Part shown: positions 1 to 8,458 of the stretch, piece by piece
Numbering within the stretch: position 1 is the stretch's first letter
Layout: each line of letters opens with the position of its first letter
Assembly: GCA_958452575.1 (NCBI GenBank)
Contig: CAUDUM010000001.1
Coordinates: 439,490 to 503,489, forward strand
Source of the DNA: an uncultured Eggerthellaceae bacterium
GTDB taxonomy: Bacteria > Actinomycetota > Coriobacteriia > Coriobacteriales > Eggerthellaceae
DNA length: 64,000 bases
Reading direction: 5' to 3'
Position numbers and translations under genes: made by a program
The notes under the pieces: generated by a model
Seen by the model: only the letters and a program-made list of their open reading frames with translations
Told to the model about the DNA's origin: nothing
Database searches by the model: none

Positions 1-29
1 CCGGTCAGCTGCCCCTTGGGCAGGTTCAT
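1..29 (-). CDS. 5' end of an unidentified gene (partial)
   Basis: An ATG at 27-29 (minus strand) is preceded by a good Shine-Dalgarno AAGGAG about 5 bases upstream. The first nine residues read MNLPKGQLT before the window ends. This is too short to assign a family. It lies downstream of the glycosyltransferase and mutase genes on the same strand, so it may belong to the same surface-polysaccharide locus, but that is inference. Confidence 0.5.
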
Positions 30-115
30 ATGAGCTCCTTCGCGTATATCCGCTCCCCCTCAAACGGGAAGTCGGGTTACCGAACAGACGCGAAGCAGTA
101 TAACAGCCAGGATGA

Positions 116-170
116 GAACAGGGGACGGTCACTTTTTCACTTTGTATGAAAAAATGACCGTCCCCTGTTC
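116..170. repeat. REP-like palindromic hairpin
   Basis: Perfect 16-base inverted repeats lie at 116-131 and 155-170 (GAACAGGGGACGGTCA and its complement). The arms continue inward imperfectly; on the minus-strand RNA the two inner mismatches become G-U wobbles, giving an almost continuous hairpin. It sits between the end of the glycosyltransferase and the next minus-strand gene. No T-run follows, so a simple intrinsic terminator is less likely than an interspersed palindromic repeat. Confidence 0.75.
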
Positions 171-205
171 GTTCCGAACGTCAATTCGCAAAGGGCGGAT
201 GAGCA

Positions 206-1237
206 CTAGTTGAACTTGAAGATCCTTTGCGCCACGTGGTAGCCGGTGATGCCGATGCGGCGGCCCAGCTCGGTGGGGATATTTGTTGCCAGGTTCAGCA
301 CGCTGTTCTTGACGCGGTTATACACCCCGGGGTTGTGCTCTTTGAGATAAGCCCAGATGGCATCGCGCTTCTCCTCAGCCTCGGAGGTGTTGATCATGCG
401 CAGGAAAATCGAGCAGATGCACATCATCATGGACAGGTAGTTTTCCATGTAACGCTCGAGACGCTTCTCCTCCACGGCATCGGGGAGCGGCACCGCGTCG
501 ATCATGATTCGCGTGATCTTGAGCTGCTGGTCAATACGGCCCATCATCACGCTCTCGTTGACGCTTTGGTCCTCGCGGCCGATGAAGTAGCGGTACATGT
601 CCACATCGAGGTAGTACATCGACTTGACGTGCGGCAGAGGCACGTACACGAAGATGTTGTCGACGTAGAAGGTGTGCTGCGGAAGCTGGAGCCCCATATC
701 GCGCAGAAGCTCGGTGCGGTAGATTACCGAATGCATGAGCAGGTACTGGCTGGGGTTGAAGTGCCCCACGTCGGCCCAGGTGAACTCCTCGCCCACGGGA
801 AACACGTTCTTGTAGCGGATGACGGTGCGCGTGTTCTCGTGCACCTTCTCGTAGACATAGTTGCCGATCACGAGATCGGTCGCATCCTTCAGCTCGCACT
901 GGCGGCGCAGATAGCGCATCACCTCGCGCATGGCATCGGCATCGAGCCAGTCGTCGGAGTCGACAACCTTGAAGTAGCGGCCCTCGGCATGGGCCAGGCC
1001 GGTGTTGACCGCCTGGCCGTGCCCGCCGTTGGGCTGGTGCACGGCCAGGATCGTCTCGGGATACTCGGCCTGCCAGGCATCCGCCTTTTCAGGAGTGTCG
1101 TCTTTGGTGGATCCGTCGTCCACGATCACGATCTGGATGTCGTTGCGCCCCTCGTCGCAGGCGAGAAGCGATTTGATGCAGTTATCCATGTAAGCTGCCG
1201 AGTTGTAGCACGGCACGGCGAACGTGATCGTCTTCAT
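206..1237 (-). CDS. Family 2 glycosyltransferase
   Basis: This 343-residue protein is a GT-A fold inverting glycosyltransferase that would transfer a sugar from a nucleotide donor during cell-surface polysaccharide synthesis. The N-terminus carries the GT2 signature (FAVPCYN, then IVDDGS at about 38-43), and the metal-binding VDSDD motif is at about 92-96. No transmembrane segment is obvious. The ATG at 1235-1237 was chosen because AAGGAAG lies 6 bases upstream; an ATG 18 bases further up has poorer spacing. It follows the UDP-galactopyranose mutase gene by about 40 bases on the same strand, so the two are probably co-transcribed and the sugar may be galactofuranose, although the sequence does not show donor specificity. 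Confidence 0.85.
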   Translation of the reverse strand: MKTITFAVPCYNSAAYMDNCIKSLLACDEGRNDIQIVIVDDGSTKDDTPEKADAWQAEYPETILAVHQPNGGHGQAVNTGLAHAEGRYFKVVDSDDWLDADAMREVMRYLRRQCELKDATDLVIGNYVYEKVHENTRTVIRYKNVFPVGEEFTWADVGHFNPSQYLLMHSVIYRTELLRDMGLQLPQHTFYVDNIFVYVPLPHVKSMYYLDVDMYRYFIGREDQSVNESVMMGRIDQQLKITRIMIDAVPLPDAVEEKRLERYMENYLSMMMCICSIFLRMINTSEAEEKRDAIWAYLKEHNPGVYNRVKNSVLNLATNIPTELGRRIGITGYHVAQRIFKFN

Positions 1238-1276
1238 GTGCGGCTTCCTTTCCACCAGCGTCCGGACGGAACCGGA

Positions 1277-2500
1277 CTACTCGCCCTCGCCCACCAGCTC
1301 GTCGGCCAGCGCCAGCGCGCGGCCGATGATGACGTCCATGTTGTAGTAGCGGTACTCCGCAAGGCGTCCCAGCGGGTGGAAGTTCGGCAGCTTCTCGGTC
1401 AGCGCGAGATAACGGTTGTAATGCGCGGTGTTCTCTTCGGAGATGATCGCGTAATACGGAATCTGGTTCTCGGGATCATCGTAGGAGTGGCTGTACTCCT
1501 TCATGATGGTGGTCTTGTCGGACTCCTGGCCGGTCAGATACGTGAACTCGGTGATGCGCGTGTAATCCTCGGTCACCGTGAAGTTGACCGTGCCGCAAGG
1601 AAGCACGTGCTGCTGGTCGTGCGTCTCGTACTTGAAGTCAAGGGTGCGGTACGGCAGGCGGCCGAAGCGCGACAGGAACAGCTCGTCCAAAGGACCCGTG
1701 TACACGATGGGACCGTCGAAGTCCTGGCCCTTGATCGCGATGGCGGTAAGCGGCGAATCCTCGGCGCCGTTGGCGAACTTGAGGTCGAAGACGCTTTCGG
1801 CCTCGGTGTTCAGGCACACGACGATGTTTTCATGTGAGAGCATGTTCTCGAACAGCGGCGTGTAGCCGTCAAGCGGCATGCCCTGGTAGGCGTCCTGGAA
1901 GTAGCGGTTGTCGCGCGAAATGAACACGGGAACGCGGGCGGTGACGGAGGGGTCCACTTCCTCGGGCGTCAGTCCCCACTGCTTCTGCGTGTAATAGAGG
2001 AAAACGTTCTTGTACACGAAGTCCGCGATCTCGGCGAGCTCGGGATCGTCCTGCTCGCGCAGCTCGATGATCGGCACCTTGCGCTCGTCGCCGAACGTCT
2101 GGATCAGCTTGTCGATGAGATGCGCCGCCTTCTCCTCGCCAAACGCGATCTCCATCGAGTTCTTGTTGAACGGCACGGGCATGTAGATGCCGTACCAATC
2201 GGCCAGCACCTCGTGCTGGTAGTCGCGCCACTCGGTGAAGCGGCGCACGTAGTCGAACGCGCGCTTGTCGTTGGTGTGGAAGATATGGGGGCCGTAGCGA
2301 TGGACCAGGATGCCGGCCTCGTCGAGCTCGTCGTACATGTTGCCGCCGATATGGCCGCGCTTCTCGATGACGAGCACCTTCTTGCCGCCGCGCTCCGCCA
2401 GCTCGCGCGCGGTGACCGCGCCCGCGAAGCCGGTGCCGACGACCACCGCGTCGAACTCGGCGATGTCGATGTTCTTGAATGCGGAATACTGAACGCCCAT
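1277..2500 (-). CDS. glf: UDP-galactopyranose mutase
   Basis: This 407-residue flavoenzyme converts UDP-galactopyranose to UDP-galactofuranose, the donor for galactofuranose-containing glycans. The Rossmann FAD motif GTGFAG lies near residues 22-27, followed by the VIEKR/HIGGN region typical of the family. The middle contains FHTNDKRAFDYV and YTQKQWG, and the C-terminus has the expected PLGRLAEYRYYNMD segment. The length fits bacterial Glf proteins. The start at 2498-2500 follows AAAGGAG at 4 bases; an upstream in-frame ATG has no ribosome binding site. The glycosyltransferase follows directly. The upstream gene pta is divergent. Confidence 0.93.
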   Translation of the reverse strand: MGVQYSAFKNIDIAEFDAVVVGTGFAGAVTARELAERGGKKVLVIEKRGHIGGNMYDELDEAGILVHRYGPHIFHTNDKRAFDYVRRFTEWRDYQHEVLADWYGIYMPVPFNKNSMEIAFGEEKAAHLIDKLIQTFGDERKVPIIELREQDDPELAEIADFVYKNVFLYYTQKQWGLTPEEVDPSVTARVPVFISRDNRYFQDAYQGMPLDGYTPLFENMLSHENIVVCLNTEAESVFDLKFANGAEDSPLTAIAIKGQDFDGPIVYTGPLDELFLSRFGRLPYRTLDFKYETHDQQHVLPCGTVNFTVTEDYTRITEFTYLTGQESDKTTIMKEYSHSYDDPENQIPYYAIISEENTAHYNRYLALTEKLPNFHPLGRLAEYRYYNMDVIIGRALALADELVGEGE

Positions 2501-2783
2501 GGGGCTCCTTTCGGTATGCTTCATGCCGCGCTCAGGTCGCCTCCCAGGTATGCCGGGCTAGACGCGGACGACGCCGACGGCCGATCCGAAGCGCGCGCAA
2601 ATTGAACCGTGAGCCATTTTACCGGGAAGCCGCACCACGCGGGCGATTATCATAAAAGGCGGATATTTTGCTGGGCGTTTGCATCCAAGACGACGCAGCC
2701 GAACGACCATCCGCGGTCCCTCTTGGCGCCGCGCGCAGCCGATCGCGAACCGCCCGCTTTGCGACCACATGAACGGAGGCACC

Positions 2784-3779
2784 ATGAGCACGTTTCTGGA
2801 ATCCATGATCTCCCGCGCCAAGGCGGACAAGCAGACCATCGTCCTGCCCGAAGGCGACGATCCCCGCACGCTCGAAGCGGCCGAGGAGATCCTCGCCAAA
2901 GGAGTCGCCGATCTGATCATCTTGGGCGATGCGAAGCAGATCGGCGCTAGCGGACGCGCGCTCGAAGGCGCCCAGATCGTGGATGTGCGCACCTCCGAGC
3001 TGCGCCAAGAGCTTGCCGACGCGCTCTTCGAGATCCGCAAGCACAAGGGCATGACGCCTGATCAAGCACTGGAAAAGATGGACGACGTGCTGCACTTCGG
3101 CGTCATGCTCGTCAAGACGGGACGCGCCGACGGAATGGTTGCAGGCGCATGCCATGCGACAGGCGAGGTGCTGCGCCCCTGCCTGCAGATCCTCAAAACC
3201 GCTCCGGGCGTCAAGCTGGTCAGCTCGTTCTTCGTGATGGTGGTGCCCGATTGCGATCTGGGCGAGAACGGCACGTTCGTGTTCTCCGACTGCGGCCTGG
3301 AAGTGCAGCCCGACGCCGAACGGCTGGCCCACATCGCCGTCAACTCCGCCAAATCTTGGAAGACGCTCATGGGCACCGATCCCACCGTGGCCCTGCTCTC
3401 GCACTCCACCTACGGATCGGCCAAAAACGACGATACCGCCAAAGTCGTCGAGGCGACGCGAATCGCACGCGAGCTGGCACCGGACCTCGCGCTCGACGGC
3501 GAGCTGCAGGCGGACGCCGCGATGGTGCCGAGCGTCGGGGCATCCAAGGCGCCCGACTCCCCCGTCGCCGGCAAGGCCAACGTGCTGGTGTTCCCCGACC
3601 TTGATGCAGGCAACATCGGCTACAAACTGGTCCAGCGCTTGGCAAAGGCCGAGGCTTACGGCCCCATCACGCAAGGCATTGCCGCTCCTGTCAACGACCT
3701 GTCCCGCGGCTGCAGCGCTGCCGATATCGTCGGCGTCATCGCGATCACCTGCGTGCAGGCGCAGGCCAACAAGGCTTAA
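2784..3779 (+). CDS. pta: Phosphate acetyltransferase
   Basis: This 331-residue cytoplasmic enzyme interconverts acetyl-CoA and acetyl phosphate and feeds acetate kinase for substrate-level ATP formation. It is the short class I form without the N-terminal regulatory domains. It begins with IVLPEGDDPRTLEAA and contains the conserved DGMVAGACHATGEVLRP and SFFVMV segments and, near the C-terminus, VFPDLDAGNIGYKL. The ATG at 2784 has GGAGG about 6 bases upstream; the frame is open further upstream but has no other good start. ackA lies immediately downstream on the opposite strand, so the pair is convergent rather than an operon. Confidence 0.93.
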   Translation: MSTFLESMISRAKADKQTIVLPEGDDPRTLEAAEEILAKGVADLIILGDAKQIGASGRALEGAQIVDVRTSELRQELADALFEIRKHKGMTPDQALEKMDDVLHFGVMLVKTGRADGMVAGACHATGEVLRPCLQILKTAPGVKLVSSFFVMVVPDCDLGENGTFVFSDCGLEVQPDAERLAHIAVNSAKSWKTLMGTDPTVALLSHSTYGSAKNDDTAKVVEATRIARELAPDLALDGELQADAAMVPSVGASKAPDSPVAGKANVLVFPDLDAGNIGYKLVQRLAKAEAYGPITQGIAAPVNDLSRGCSAADIVGVIAITCVQAQANKA

Positions 3780-3817
3780 TCGCCTTTGCGGATCGCCCTC
3801 ATCCGCAATGAAACGGC

Positions 3818-3861
3818 GAGCGCCCCGCAGCTCCATGGATGAGCTGCGGGGCGCTTCCATT
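3818..3861. terminator. Bidirectional terminator between pta and ackA
   Basis: A perfect 14-base inverted repeat, GCGCCCCGCAGCTC at 3820-3833 and its complement at 3841-3854, has a 7-base loop and is followed by a weak TTCCATT run on the plus strand. It lies between two convergent genes and probably stops transcription from both sides. Confidence 0.7.
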
Positions 3862-3901
3862 AGGGGGGGGCAGCCGGCTTGCCGGCATAAGCGAGTCGCC
3901 G

Positions 3902-5095
3902 CTACTGATGAACCAGCTCGTAGGTGTCGCGGGCGATCATGTACTCCTCGTTCGTGGGGATGATCAAGATGGCGACCTCGGAATCATCGGTCGAGATGAT
4001 GCGCTCGCCACCGCGCGTGCTGTTGCGCTTCTCGTCCAGCACGATGCCGAGCGGCTGCAGGCCGGCGAAGATGAGGCGGCGCATCTTGTCGCAGTTCTCG
4101 CCCACGCCCGCGGTAAGCACGATTGCATCGACGCCGCCCATGACGGCGATGTACTGGCCGATGTACTTCTTGACGGAATGCGAGTACATCTCGTAGGCGA
4201 GCTGCGCGCGCTCGTCTCCTTCTTCGGAGGCGGTGCGCACGCTGCGCAGGTCGTTGCTGATGCCCGAGATGCCCAAAAGGCCGGATTTCTTGTTCATGAG
4301 GTCGTTGACGCCCTGCGCGTCCAGACTCTCATGATCCATGAGGAACGGCACGATAGCGGGATCGATCGCACCGCAGCGCGTGCCCATCATCAGGCCGTCG
4401 AGCGGCGTCAGGCCCATGGAGGTGTCGACGGCGATGCCATGGTCGATGGCGCTCATCGAGCAGCCGTTGCCCAAGTGGCACGTGATCAGCTTAAGGTCCT
4501 CGAGCGGCTCGTCGAGGAAGGCGGCGGCGCGCTCGGAGATGTAACGGTGGCTGGTGCCGTGGGCGCCGTACTTACGGATGCCGTACTTCTCGTACAGCTC
4601 GTAAGGCAGCGGATACATATAGGCCTTGGGCGGCAGCGACTGGAAGAACGCCGAGTCGAAGACGGCGACCATCGGGATGCCCGGCATGTGCTTCTGGCAT
4701 GCGTGGATGCCCATGAGCGCAGCCTTGTTGTGCAAGGGCGCCAGCTCTGCAAGCTCGTCGATCTTGGAGATGACGTCATCGTCGATGATGACGGAACGGT
4801 CGAAGTACTTGCCGCCTTGGACGATACGGTGTCCGACGGCGTCGATCTCGGCGAGCGAGTCGATGGCCTTGGTGGGACCGCTCGTCAGCGTTTCCAGGAC
4901 GAGCGCCATCGCTTCGTCATGATCGGCCATATGGGCGTCGATGACGACCTCGTTGTCGTCGATGCCGTGCTTATGGAACGCATCGGGAGACCCCACGCGC
5001 TCGCAGATGCCCTTGGCGAGCAGAGCATGCGTCTCCACGTTGAGCAATTGATACTTCAAGGAAGATGATCCTGCATTGATGACCAGAACGTTCAA
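3902..5095 (-). CDS. ackA: Acetate kinase
   Basis: This 397-residue ASKHA-fold kinase transfers phosphate between acetyl phosphate and ADP, producing ATP and acetate. It starts with the family signature VLVINAGSSSLKYQL. It also contains GHRIVQGG and the second signature region AHGTSHRY, then HLGNGCS and the glycine-rich VLTAGVGEN near the C-terminus. The length is typical. The start at 5093-5095 follows a run containing AAAGGAGG. It converges on pta. No other gene shares its transcript within the window. Confidence 0.95.
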   Translation of the reverse strand: MNVLVINAGSSSLKYQLLNVETHALLAKGICERVGSPDAFHKHGIDDNEVVIDAHMADHDEAMALVLETLTSGPTKAIDSLAEIDAVGHRIVQGGKYFDRSVIIDDDVISKIDELAELAPLHNKAALMGIHACQKHMPGIPMVAVFDSAFFQSLPPKAYMYPLPYELYEKYGIRKYGAHGTSHRYISERAAAFLDEPLEDLKLITCHLGNGCSMSAIDHGIAVDTSMGLTPLDGLMMGTRCGAIDPAIVPFLMDHESLDAQGVNDLMNKKSGLLGISGISNDLRSVRTASEEGDERAQLAYEMYSHSVKKYIGQYIAVMGGVDAIVLTAGVGENCDKMRRLIFAGLQPLGIVLDEKRNSTRGGERIISTDDSEVAILIIPTNEEYMIARDTYELVHQ

Positions 5096-5397
5096 CGATC
5101 CGCCTCCTTTGCTTTTCCTAACTTGAATATTTTAGAAGCGAAGCGTAAACGTGCCGGACGCGACCCCTCCCCTTTCGGCAAGCGGTGCATGGAGCGTGTT
5201 GGAGAAATAGAGAGCAGCGAACGTTGCGAAACGCGCAGGTTGAGAAAATGTCAGCGAGCGGGGTGCTGGCGAGTGCAGACGACGCGAAAACCCGCCTTGG
5301 TTGGACTTCGGTCCACCAAGGCGGGCTTGAACGTCAGCTGTGCCGCCAGAACCCCGCGCAGCGTCGACCGGTTCCGGCGGTCGGCAGACCGCCGGAA
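5096..5397. other. Intergenic stretch upstream of ackA
   Basis: About 300 bases without a credible gene. It holds the ackA leader (ribosome binding site just above 5,095), an intrinsic terminator at 5287-5325 for the HIT gene, and a structured repeat at 5357-5398. Open frames here lack start signals and overlap the HIT gene. Confidence 0.7.
5287..5325 (-). terminator. Intrinsic terminator of the HIT gene
   Basis: Arms at 5291-5306 and 5311-5325 form a strong stem (CCCGCCTTGGTTGGAC, with one bulged base) closed by a 4-base loop. Read on the minus strand, the stem is followed at once by TTTT. It lies about 75 bases past the stop codon of the HIT-family gene. Confidence 0.82.
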
Positions 5398-5398
5398 C
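5357..5398 (-). repeat. Stop-codon-associated hairpin repeat, copy 1
   Basis: A conserved flank CGCAGCGTCGA (5357-5367) is followed after 3 bases by a 10-base-pair stem (5371-5380 with 5389-5398) around an 8-base loop containing CGGCAG. The stem touches the stop codon of the HIT gene. A second copy with the same flank, spacing and loop core lies at 39023-39064, and one stem pair differs by a compensated G-C to T-A change. There is no T-run, so it is not a standard terminator. Confidence 0.7.
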
Positions 5399-5748
5399 TA
5401 CCGAGCAGGGCTGCCGTCGTTCATCGGGGCGCCGCCGAGGACATGCACGTGGATGTGGTGCACGGACTGCTGGGCGTCGTCTCCGGTGTTCACGATCACG
5501 CGGTAGCCGCTCTCAGCGATCCCTTTGATCTCGGCGATCTTCTTGACGGTGTTGAACAGGCGTCCCATTTCGTCATCGGGAATGCCATCGCCGATATTGT
5601 CGTAATGGTTCTTGGGGACGATGAGCGTGTGGCACGGCATTTGGGGATTCAGGTCCTCGAACGCCAGCACGTCGTCGTCTTCGTAGACCTTGTTGGAGGG
5701 AATCTCGCCCGCCACGATCTTGCAGAAGATGCAGTCGTCTTTGCGCAT
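5398..5748 (-). CDS. HIT-family nucleotide-binding protein
   Basis: This 116-residue protein belongs to the histidine triad family (HinT-like branch), which hydrolyses nucleoside phosphoramidates and similar AMP conjugates. The active-site triad HHIHVHV is at 97-103, and an N-terminal CIFCK pair at 6-9 is a likely zinc or structural cysteine pair typical of this branch. The central LIVPKNHYDNI segment also matches. The start was placed at 5746-5748, directly before RKDDCIFC; longer frames add unrelated residues. An intrinsic terminator follows. The exact substrate cannot be read from sequence. Confidence 0.9.
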   Translation of the reverse strand: MRKDDCIFCKIVAGEIPSNKVYEDDDVLAFEDLNPQMPCHTLIVPKNHYDNIGDGIPDDEMGRLFNTVKKIAEIKGIAESGYRVIVNTGDDAQQSVHHIHVHVLGGAPMNDGSPAR

Positions 5749-5858
5749 GGTCGCGCACCTCGTTCCTCCGCCTTGAGGGAGCGGCACCCCGCCGCATCTT
5801 CCGCCGCGGCAGCGTCGTTTACAGTGTACGTCAGATGAGAGCCATCGAAAACGCTCCG

Positions 5859-6128
5859 TTAGGACAGCGTCGCATCGCGCGTCTTGTCGTCGGGAGCCGC
5901 CTCGAGCTCGCCCATCAGCACGTCGACTTTCTGCTGCGCCTCGGTCAGGCGCTTCTGCAGCGATCCGAGCAAGGCGACGCCGCGCTCATAACCCACAAGG
6001 CTCTCCTCCAACTCGAGCGTGTTGCTTTCCAGCTTGCCGACTATCGCATCAAGCTGCGCCAGCGCTTCGTGAAACGAGAGGTCCTCGACGGGGGTCGCAT
6101 CGAACTGGGCGTTGTTCATATCGATCAT
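5859..6128 (-). CDS. xseB: Exodeoxyribonuclease VII small subunit
   Basis: This 89-residue acidic helical protein is the small subunit that assembles in several copies with XseA to form exonuclease VII, which degrades single-stranded DNA from both ends. The core SFHEALAQLDAIVGKLE and the LEESLVGYERGVALL helix are characteristic. AAAGGA lies 6 bases before the ATG at 6126-6128. It lies 33 bases downstream of xseA on the same strand and is probably co-transcribed with it. Confidence 0.9.
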   Translation of the reverse strand: MIDMNNAQFDATPVEDLSFHEALAQLDAIVGKLESNTLELEESLVGYERGVALLGSLQKRLTEAQQKVDVLMGELEAAPDDKTRDATLS

Positions 6129-6161
6129 CGGAAATCCTTTCTATGACGCAGGGACGGTTCA

Positions 6162-7625
6162 TCAATCGAAAGCCACGGAGTCGATGTCGATGCGCTTTGT
6201 CGATTCGACACGGCACTCGACGACGCCGTCGGACACGTTCACTTGCAGCGGATCGCCTTCGCCCACTTGGGCGACGTGCTTGACGATTCCGCCGCCTTCG
6301 TCGCGCGCTATCGCGTAGCCGCGCCCGAGGATGGCAAGCGGGGATAGATCGTTCAAACGGGCGGCGCGCAGCCCCATCTGCTGTCGGAAGCGCTCCAGCA
6401 GCGATCCAAGGCCCACGGTCAAACGCGCGTGCTGGCGATTCAGCGATTCGCGCTGGCGCTCCCCCGCACTGGACAGCGAGCGCGACAGGCGATCGGCGAG
6501 ATGGCGCGTCGCCTCCGCATCGTGGGTCAACGCCTGCGGAAGCGCACGACGCAGACGCCCGGCAAGCTGCTCGACTTCGAAACGACGGCTCTCGAGCGCG
6601 GCGGGAAGCGCCCGCTCCAAACGGGCCGCCAGGTGATCGACCCCCATCGCCTCCTGGGCGAACAGCTGGTCGACGTCGCGCAGCACAGGACGGTCCGAAA
6701 GACGCGCGACCTCGGCGCGCGATCGATCCACGACGCGTGCGACGGCGCCGTTGAGCGCGACGGTGCGCGCGCTCAAAAGGTTGAGGATCTCAGCCTGATC
6801 GGGAACGGCCGCCGTCGCTGCCCACGTGGGCGTGGAGGCACGCACGTCCGCGACCATATCGGCGATGAAGTTGTCGGGTTCGTGCCCGATACCGGTGACC
6901 ACGGGGATGGGGCACGCGGCAACGGCGCGCGCGAGGCCCTCGTCGTTGAACGGCATCAGGTTCTCGTAGGATCCGCCGCCGCGGCCCAAGATGACCAGCT
7001 CGGCATCAGATGCTGCGATGCAGCGCAGCCCCTCGATCAAAGCGGCGGGAGCGCCCGCCCCCTCCACTTGGACACCTGCCAGAACCACGCGCGCCATCGG
7101 CCAGCGACGGCGCAAAGTGCGCAGGATGTCGTGTACCGCATCGCCGCGCGAAGAGGTTACAACGCCGACGACGCGGGGGAACGGCGGCAGCTGCCGCTTG
7201 CGGGAAGGATCCATAAGACCTTCGGCCTGAAGCTTGCGCGCCAGCAGCGCGACCTCCATCCGCAGTTTGCCCTCGCCGGCGAGCGACAAGCGCCTCACAT
7301 CGAAGTTCATCGTGCCGCGCGCAGCGTACAGGCTGAAGAAGCCGGAGACTTCGACCTCCTGCCCGACCTCCAGATCCAGCCCGCTTGCGCGGTATAGGTC
7401 GTTCCACATCAAGCACTTGAGGGCCGAGGAGCGATCCTTGATCGTGAAGTACACCGCCTTGTAGCCGCGCTTGGCCGACACCTCGGACACCTCGCCTACC
7501 ACGGTGAGGCGGATGCCCTTGAGCGTTCCCTTGACGATGTCGAGCGCCTGCGAGACGGTGAGGGCCTTGCAATCCCGCCCTTCGCTCGAGGCCGCCTCGG
7601 CGGAGCCGTGCGCGTAGCCGGTCAT
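6162..7625 (-). CDS. xseA: Exodeoxyribonuclease VII large subunit
   Basis: This 487-residue catalytic subunit of exonuclease VII has an N-terminal OB-fold nucleic-acid-binding domain (roughly residues 20-120, VGEVSEVSAKRGYKAVYFTI). The nuclease domain follows, with GVVTSSRGDAVHDIL, LGRGGGSYENLMPF and VVTGIGHEPDNFIAD. A helical region precedes the C-terminal AILGRGYAIARDEGG segment. The ATG at 7623-7625 starts 8 bases after the zinc-peptidase stop codon, so translation is probably coupled. xseB follows. Confidence 0.93.
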   Translation of the reverse strand: MTGYAHGSAEAASSEGRDCKALTVSQALDIVKGTLKGIRLTVVGEVSEVSAKRGYKAVYFTIKDRSSALKCLMWNDLYRASGLDLEVGQEVEVSGFFSLYAARGTMNFDVRRLSLAGEGKLRMEVALLARKLQAEGLMDPSRKRQLPPFPRVVGVVTSSRGDAVHDILRTLRRRWPMARVVLAGVQVEGAGAPAALIEGLRCIAASDAELVILGRGGGSYENLMPFNDEGLARAVAACPIPVVTGIGHEPDNFIADMVADVRASTPTWAATAAVPDQAEILNLLSARTVALNGAVARVVDRSRAEVARLSDRPVLRDVDQLFAQEAMGVDHLAARLERALPAALESRRFEVEQLAGRLRRALPQALTHDAEATRHLADRLSRSLSSAGERQRESLNRQHARLTVGLGSLLERFRQQMGLRAARLNDLSPLAILGRGYAIARDEGGGIVKHVAQVGEGDPLQVNVSDGVVECRVESTKRIDIDSVAFD

Positions 7626-7632
7626 GGACGCG

Positions 7633-8301
7633 TTATTCCTCGCGCTGGCCGAGCAGCCACAGAAGCTGCAGGATGGAGGTGAGCGCGGCAGCAACGTAGG
7701 TGAGCGCGCACGCGCGCAGCACGCTGCCCGCGCCGGAGCGCTCGCCCGCCGGCATGCCGATCGTGCCCATGTAGGTCATAGCGCGGGCCGAGGCGTTGAA
7801 CTCGACCGGCAACGTGACGAGCTGGAACAGCACGACCGCAGCGTACATGATGATGGCCAGGGTGATCAGGCCGGCGATCTGCATGAAGATGCCGATCATC
7901 AGCAAAAACACCCAAGCGTTGGAGGCCAGGTTGACTACCGGGACCAGCGATCCGCGCACCTTCATCGGCGCATAGCCCTCGGCGAACTGGCAGGCATGCC
8001 CGACCTCGTGGCACGCCGTCGCCGTAGCGGTGATGGAGCGCCCGTCGTAGGCCTCGGGCGAAAGCGTCACGGAGTTCGTGCGCGGGTCGAAGAAATCCTG
8101 ACCGCGGCCGCCTCGCTGGACGGGCACGTTGTGGATGCCGTAGTACGACAGCATCTGACGCGCCGCCTCGGCACCCGTGAGCCCGTTGCTGATGGGTACG
8201 CGCTGGTATTTGTGAAGCTGGCGGTTAACCCAGGCGGTGGCGGCACAGCCGATGATGAGCGTGACGACGATCAAACCCAGATAGCCCATATCCATGTACA
8301 T
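7633..8301 (-). CDS. Membrane zinc metallopeptidase (YugP-like)
   Basis: This 222-residue protein matches the membrane zinc metallopeptidase family typified by B. subtilis YugP. It has a transmembrane helix at about 6-24, the zinc motif HEVGH at 98-102 following SITATATACHEVGH, and further hydrophobic segments at about 120-170 and near the C-terminus. The YGIHNVPV region after the first helix is typical. AAGGAG lies 9 bases before the ATG at 8299-8301; two nearby ATG codons (third and fifth) are also possible. It heads the transcript containing xseA and xseB. The substrate is unknown. Confidence 0.87.
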   Translation of the reverse strand: MYMDMGYLGLIVVTLIIGCAATAWVNRQLHKYQRVPISNGLTGAEAARQMLSYYGIHNVPVQRGGRGQDFFDPRTNSVTLSPEAYDGRSITATATACHEVGHACQFAEGYAPMKVRGSLVPVVNLASNAWVFLLMIGIFMQIAGLITLAIIMYAAVVLFQLVTLPVEFNASARAMTYMGTIGMPAGERSGAGSVLRACALTYVAAALTSILQLLWLLGQREE

Positions 8302-8458
8302 GCGTTGGTTCTCCTTCTCGAATCAATCCGCATCTTCCGCGCTGAAACGCTACCGCGCGGATAAGCATCAACAAAGAATTATACCGATGCGACGGACGCT
8401 TACAGCCCGCAAGAGGCCTCGAACGCGAACATCCGCAAGCTCGTTACCGCCGCGTCAT

